NCBI GenBank assembly: GCA_965659945.1
Contig: CBFHYJ010000001.1
Coordinates: 35,094-99,093, forward strand
Reading direction: 5' to 3'
DNA length: 64,000 nt
DNA from: VMDJ01 sp965659945
GTDB lineage: Bacteria; Pseudomonadota; Gammaproteobacteria; Chromatiales; Chromatiaceae
Part shown: in pieces, positions 59,770-64,000 of the stretch
Numbering within the stretch: the stretch's first letter is position 1
Layout: every line of letters starts with the position of its first letter
Notes under the pieces: generated by a model
What the model saw: only the letters and a program-made list of their open reading frames with translations
Database searches by the model: none
What the model was told of the DNA's origin: nothing
Made by a program: the position numbers and the translations under genes

Positions 59770-61044
59770 TTAGCGAAGCACCGCTAAACCTTTCAATAGG
59801 TTTAACGCTTCAAATAAAGCATAATCTTTTTTCGCAAGAGATGTCTTATCTTTACCTTCAGCAACATCTTCATGCGCATCTGGATTATCTAGATGACCGG
59901 TGAGATTAGCTTCAGATAAGGATACGCCCTTATCTTCGCTGTCTTTTAGCTCAAGCTTTTGTAAAACAATATCAGGCTCTATGCCTTCGGCTTGGATCGA
60001 GCTGCCGTTAGGTGTGAAATAACGCGCTGTGGTTAACTTAATACCGACCCGCTCATTGACGTTAACAATAGTTTGCACTGAGCCTTTACCAAAGGTTTTT
60101 TGGCCCATGATGATGGCGCGTGAATGATCTTGTAACGCACCTGCCACAATCTCTGATGCCGATGCAGAACCATCGTTTACCAGTACGACTAAAGGTGCGC
60201 CCTTGATCATGTCGCCAGGCTTAGCTTCGAAGCTCACGCGAGAATCATCGTTGCGCCCTTCGGTATATACAACTAAGCCATGCTCTAAAAAGATGTCGCT
60301 AACCTCAACTGCTTCGGTAAGCACACCGCCTGGGTTATTGCGAAGATCGAGCACTAAGCCTTTCAAAGGCTCATCAGCTTCCTTAATTAATTTGTCGACT
60401 GCTTTACGCACATCATTACCGGCACGTGATTGGAACTGACTTAGTCGCACATAACCATAAGCACCCTCTAGTAAGCGTGACTTCACACTTGCTGTCTTAA
60501 TGATGGCGCGCTCAACCATGACTTCAAATGGACCATCACTTGTTTCACGAACAATGTGTAACAACACCTCACTGCCAGGCTCGCCACGTAAGAGTCCAAT
60601 CGCTTCATCAAGCGACATGCCTTTTACGGTTTGACCATCAATACGCACGATAAGGTCACCTGCCTTGATACCGGCTTTCTTTGCCGGTGTGTCATCAATC
60701 GGTGCAATGACTTTAACAAAGCCATCTTCCATGCCAACTTCCATGCCTAAGCCACCAAACTGACCTTCGGTACCTTCGCGCAAGTCTTGGAAGTCATCTT
60801 TATTTAAATACGCCGAGTGCGGATCTAACCCGCTCAACATGCCTTGAATGGCATGCTCCAACAGTTCTGTGTCATCAACTTCTTCGACGTAATCTTTTTT
60901 GATACGTGAGAACACTTCAGCAAATATTTTCAATTGCTCTAAAGGTAACGATTTTGCGTCCTCGCTATCTGTCGACTCATTGGCATAACTCATTCCACTA
61001 AAGATTAGCAGCGCACATAAAACACTTATCTGTATCTTCTTCAT
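59770..61044 (-). CDS. ctp: Carboxy-terminal processing protease (S41 family)
   Basis: Periplasmic serine protease of 424 residues: signal peptide (1 to about 20), helical region, PDZ domain (about 93-170) and a catalytic core with S295 in GSASASEI and K320 in TFGKGSVQ, 25 residues apart as in other tail-specific proteases. It trims C-termini, in some species regulating peptidoglycan hydrolases, which fits its place after envC. It overlaps the envC stop by one base. Confidence 0.95.
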   Translation of the reverse strand: MKKIQISVLCALLIFSGMSYANESTDSEDAKSLPLEQLKIFAEVFSRIKKDYVEEVDDTELLEHAIQGMLSGLDPHSAYLNKDDFQDLREGTEGQFGGLGMEVGMEDGFVKVIAPIDDTPAKKAGIKAGDLIVRIDGQTVKGMSLDEAIGLLRGEPGSEVLLHIVRETSDGPFEVMVERAIIKTASVKSRLLEGAYGYVRLSQFQSRAGNDVRKAVDKLIKEADEPLKGLVLDLRNNPGGVLTEAVEVSDIFLEHGLVVYTEGRNDDSRVSFEAKPGDMIKGAPLVVLVNDGSASASEIVAGALQDHSRAIIMGQKTFGKGSVQTIVNVNERVGIKLTTARYFTPNGSSIQAEGIEPDIVLQKLELKDSEDKGVSLSEANLTGHLDNPDAHEDVAEGKDKTSLAKKDYALFEALNLLKGLAVLR

Positions 61045-62204
61045 TAGCCTACTCGTCCCTTCCGGTCACGTTGACACCACTTTTTTGGGTTACTGGGTTT
61101 GCCTTTGTAGCGAATCCCAAAATACACCTCTGCTTGGCTTCCGCTTCGACTTTTCGACGCCGCTCCAATAATCTCTTTGGTGTCGACCCAGTCACCTATC
61201 GATTTATTGATTGTTTCATTGTGGCCATACAAGCTCAGGTAGTTATCTCCATGGTCCACAATGACTAACAGCCCCAGACCTCTTAACCAGTCAGCATAGA
61301 CTACGCGCCCTGAATGAATTACGCGAATAGGCGCGCCCACTTTTGTGCTGATCATTACGCCATCCCAGGTTAATGATCCTGTTTTAGCCGTGCCATAGAG
61401 CTCAGACAGCCTGCCGCTTGTTGGCCAAGGCAGTTTGCCCCTTCGGCTCTTAAATGGCTCAGCCGCCAGTAAACCATCATCTTTGATATCTGCCTTGGCT
61501 AACTGATCAATCAGCTGCTCTAGTTGGCGTCTATCAACCAGTAACTTCTTAAGTTTCGTTTGGTCATCTTTTAATTGGCGATCTAATTGTGAAACAACAC
61601 TCGCTTGATGTTTTCTTTGCTCATTCAGCTCGGCAATCGCTGCGCGTTGCTCCTCTCGCAAAGGTAATAAGCCTGCTTGCTCTTTGGCTATCTCGCTCTC
61701 AAGGTTTATGAGCTCTGCAATGCGGGTTTCTGCTTGGCTTATTTCGCCGGATCTAGCCGAATTGAAATATTCAAAATATTTCATCGTGCGAGAAACCGCT
61801 TGAGGGTCTTGTTGATTAAGCAGTACACGAAGTGACTGACGCTCGCCTAGACGATGGGCTGAGCGTATTTGCTCAGCAAGTAACAACTGATTTTCTGACA
61901 TCAGTTTTTGCTTATCACTTTTTTGCTTTGCTAAGTGCGCAAGGCGTTGCTCTGAGCCTTGTAATTTTCTCTCGATACCATGTAGTTCTTTTTTAGAGTG
62001 GCTGACCGCTCTATCGGCATCTTTTAAGGCATCGAGTTCTTTTTGGTGTTGGCTTTTTGTTTTTGCCGCTTGCTGTTGAAACGCGCTGATTGTTTCTTTC
62101 AGCTTCTGCAGCTCGCCTTTTCTAGCATTGAGCCCATCGGCAAAAGCATATGCAGTAAAGCTACTAATCAGCAGTGCAACCCATGTCGCTCTGCTAAAGC
62201 GCAT
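61044..62204 (-). CDS. envC: EnvC-like murein hydrolase activator
   Basis: Periplasmic activator of cell-wall amidases at division; 386 residues. A signal peptide (1 to about 22) is followed by two long coiled coils (about 25-125 and 165-245) and a C-terminal LytM/M23 domain (about 275-385). The LytM metal site is incomplete: the first histidine motif is replaced (LYGTAKTGSLTWDG), so the domain is probably inactive and regulates amidases as in E. coli EnvC. It starts three bases after gpmI. Confidence 0.93.
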   Translation of the reverse strand: MRFSRATWVALLISSFTAYAFADGLNARKGELQKLKETISAFQQQAAKTKSQHQKELDALKDADRAVSHSKKELHGIERKLQGSEQRLAHLAKQKSDKQKLMSENQLLLAEQIRSAHRLGERQSLRVLLNQQDPQAVSRTMKYFEYFNSARSGEISQAETRIAELINLESEIAKEQAGLLPLREEQRAAIAELNEQRKHQASVVSQLDRQLKDDQTKLKKLLVDRRQLEQLIDQLAKADIKDDGLLAAEPFKSRRGKLPWPTSGRLSELYGTAKTGSLTWDGVMISTKVGAPIRVIHSGRVVYADWLRGLGLLVIVDHGDNYLSLYGHNETINKSIGDWVDTKEIIGAASKSRSGSQAEVYFGIRYKGKPSNPKKWCQRDRKGRVG

Positions 62205-62207
62205 GAC

Positions 62208-63761
62208 TTAAATGCTCTCGAGGCTAAGTTGATGGGTCACTAAGGCGTGACCTGTCATCTCGATTGGCTTTTCTAAACCCATGATCTCAAGCATGGTCGG
62301 CGTAATATCACACAAGGCACCATTACTTTTAAGCTCAGGGAACTGCTTTCCAACATAGATCAATGGCACAAGATTGGTTGTGTGTTGGGTATGAGGTTGT
62401 TTTGCCACGTCATCAATCATCAACTCAGCATTGCCATGGTCAGCTGTGATTAAGGCTTCGCCGCCGATCTTCTCGACTGCTGCAATGACTCGACCAATAC
62501 ATTCATCTAGCACTTCGACGGCCTTCATAGCCGCTTCGTAGTTGCCGGTATGCCCCACCATATCGCCATTAGCGTAGTTACAGACTACAGCGTCATACAT
62601 GCCGCTTTCGATGGCTGCAACTAACTTATCAGTCACTTCATAGGCACTCATCTCTGGCTGTATGTCATAGGTAGGCACATTCGGTGATTGCACCAAAATA
62701 CGATCCTCACCTTCATAGGGTACTTCCACGCCACCATTAAAAAAGAAGGTTACGTGTGCATACTTCTCAGTTTCAGCAATTCGCAGCTGGCGCATACCAA
62801 GGTTCGAAATATATTCACCAAATGTATTGGCTAGCTTTTCACCCGGATAAGCAACTGGGATATCAAAGTCTTTGTTGTACTCTGTTAGCGAGACATAACA
62901 AGCAATGTTTGGCGTAGCCTTACGCGGGAAAGGCTGAAAGTCTTTTTCAATAAAAGGACGAGTGATCTGACGGGCGCGGTCAGAACGGTAGTTCATATTG
63001 ATAACCACATCGCCATCATTCAAAGTGACGGCATCACCTAATCGTGTCGCAGCTAAAAATTCATCGGTTTCTTTACGTTCGTAAGCCGCATTCAACGCTT
63101 CGACCGGATCATCAAACTGATGCTGCGCGATACCCTGGGTAATTAGGTCATAGGCGATCTCGATGCGATCCCAACGATTATCACGGTCCATAGCAAAGTA
63201 ACGACCGATCATCGTCGCGAGTGTCCCGCCACCGATTTCATTAAATTTTGCCTGAAGCTTTAACAAAGATGAGGTGGCCGCTTTTGGTGGCATGTCGCGC
63301 CCATCTAAGAACGCATGTACGTATACATTCTTTACGCCCTTTTCTACCGCTAGTTTAACTGCGGCATGGATATGATCTTCGTGGCTGTGCACACCACCCG
63401 GTGATAACAAACCAAGGATGTGTACAGCCTTATCTTTTTCCACCGCCTTATCAACGGCATTGACTAAGGTTAGGTTGCTAAAGAAAGAGCCTGTACGAAT
63501 CGAGCGACTCACACGAGTAAAGTCCTGATACACCACACGGCCAGAGCCAAGGTTTAAGTGACCAACCTCGGAGTTACCCATTTGGCCACCCGGCAAACCC
63601 ACCGCTGCACCCGAGGTCGTAATTCCCGTGGTTGGATAGTCAGACCACAAGCGATCCCATACAGGCGTGTTGGCGTTTTTGATGGCGTTATAGTTTGGGT
63701 CATCGCTCATGCCCCAGCCATCTAAAATCAACAATACAGCTGGTTTTACTCTATTACTCAT
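62208..63761 (-). CDS. gpmI: 2,3-bisphosphoglycerate-independent phosphoglycerate mutase
   Basis: Manganese-dependent glycolytic enzyme that interconverts 3- and 2-phosphoglycerate; 517 residues. The phospho-serine is S64 in MGNSEVGH, with LLILDGWG at the start and the metal-binding TADHGNAE near the end. Length equals E. coli GpmI (514). It is the first gene of the run gpmI-envC-ctp-DJ-1, a linkage common in gammaproteobacteria. Confidence 0.97.
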   Translation of the reverse strand: MSNRVKPAVLLILDGWGMSDDPNYNAIKNANTPVWDRLWSDYPTTGITTSGAAVGLPGGQMGNSEVGHLNLGSGRVVYQDFTRVSRSIRTGSFFSNLTLVNAVDKAVEKDKAVHILGLLSPGGVHSHEDHIHAAVKLAVEKGVKNVYVHAFLDGRDMPPKAATSSLLKLQAKFNEIGGGTLATMIGRYFAMDRDNRWDRIEIAYDLITQGIAQHQFDDPVEALNAAYERKETDEFLAATRLGDAVTLNDGDVVINMNYRSDRARQITRPFIEKDFQPFPRKATPNIACYVSLTEYNKDFDIPVAYPGEKLANTFGEYISNLGMRQLRIAETEKYAHVTFFFNGGVEVPYEGEDRILVQSPNVPTYDIQPEMSAYEVTDKLVAAIESGMYDAVVCNYANGDMVGHTGNYEAAMKAVEVLDECIGRVIAAVEKIGGEALITADHGNAELMIDDVAKQPHTQHTTNLVPLIYVGKQFPELKSNGALCDITPTMLEIMGLEKPIEMTGHALVTHQLSLESI

Positions 63762-64000
63762 AACCCATTCAGCTGGTCGGAAGATCGGCCCGCTCTTTTC
63801 CTCTACTACATCGACTGACGTGCGATTGGAGACCTACGCTGCACGCCAAATTTGCGAGAGTAAATTTTCTCAAACTCAGGACTTTTTCGCCACTTCCCAA
63901 AGTATTTCTTTTGCGGGGTAAAAAATCTTTACCCCTAAAATGTGCTTATCCCGCATTGCAAAGTGGGTATTTCAGGATATTATTAAGTTCATAAAAATTA
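63762..64000. other. Intergenic region upstream of gpmI with one hairpin
   Basis: No convincing gene is seen in these 239 bases up to the window edge. A perfect 8-bp hairpin, GGGGTAAA (63915-63922) with TTTACCCC (63928-63935) around a 5-base loop, lies about 155 bases before gpmI. It has no T-run and could be a leader or operator element. The region should also contain the gpmI promoter, but I cannot pick it out. Confidence 0.5.

Overview
The window is a dense stretch of core genome from a gammaproteobacterium. The gene blocks def-fmt-rsmB with trkA, topA-tsaC-hemF, hemCDXY, lptM-lysA-dapF-DUF484-xerC, hslVU-ubiE-ubiJ-ubiB and gpmI-envC-ctp are all arranged as in Pseudomonas-like gammaproteobacteria. 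Oxygen-dependent HemF, a ubiquinone pathway (UbiD/E/J/B) and a thiol peroxidase point to an aerobic or microaerobic life. Three small exported proteins (a DsrE-family protein, a SoxXA-binding-protein-like helical protein and a sulfur-globule-like Pro/Tyr/Gly-rich protein) suggest a sulfur oxidiser; this is inference from sequence character, not proof. I found no rRNA, tRNA, CRISPR, insertion sequence or prophage, and no gene-free stretch above 300 bases.

Layout. 1-3 kb: 3' end of leuS, then lptE and holA. 3-7.6 kb: exported DsrE-like protein, a membrane hybrid histidine kinase possibly split from its first membrane segments, and an adenosine-kinase-like PfkB protein. 7.6-10.1 kb: SoxXA-binding-like protein with a structured leader, GtrA, ppa, moaC, engB. 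10.1-15.1 kb (minus): polA, then a reductase and peroxiredoxin-glutaredoxin pair resembling the glutathione-amide system of purple sulfur bacteria. 15.2-25.4 kb (minus): one long run def-fmt-rsmB-DUF4390-ntrY-ntrX-ybaK-trkA-trkH. 25.5-32.2 kb (plus): a frameshifted LysM gene, dprA, smg, topA, tsaC, hemF. 32.2-40.4 kb: thioredoxin (minus), hemCDXY-ubiD (plus), an SDR protein (minus) and a ferredoxin-reductase fusion (plus). 40.4-47.9 kb: minus run prlC-ygfB-SH3 protein, plus gamma-carbonic anhydrase, minus hemB-aroE, plus argH and a tautomerase gene broken by an in-frame stop. 47.9-49.9 kb: small envelope genes and an esterase. 50-59.2 kb (plus): lptM-lysA-dapF-DUF484-xerC, hslVU, DUF971, ubiE-ubiJ-ubiB. 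59.2-63.8 kb (minus): gpmI-envC-ctp-DJ-1.

How the genes work together. Haem synthesis is spread over hemB, hemCDXY and hemF. Ubiquinone synthesis uses ubiD and the ubiE-J-B block. Envelope upkeep includes lptE/lptM, EnvC, Ctp and the broken LysM gene. Translation and proteostasis are covered by leuS, def, fmt, rsmB, tsaC, ybaK and hslVU. Genes are packed with 1- to 8-base overlaps inside operons, and strong hairpin terminators stand at several operon ends.

Most notable points: the NADH-type reductase with its Prx-Grx partner, an NtrX lacking the GAFTGA loop and the Walker-A lysine, the possible kinase split, two interrupted genes (LysM, tautomerase), and the sulfur-linked small proteins. I did not find a clearly new multi-gene system; most of the window is conserved housekeeping sequence.
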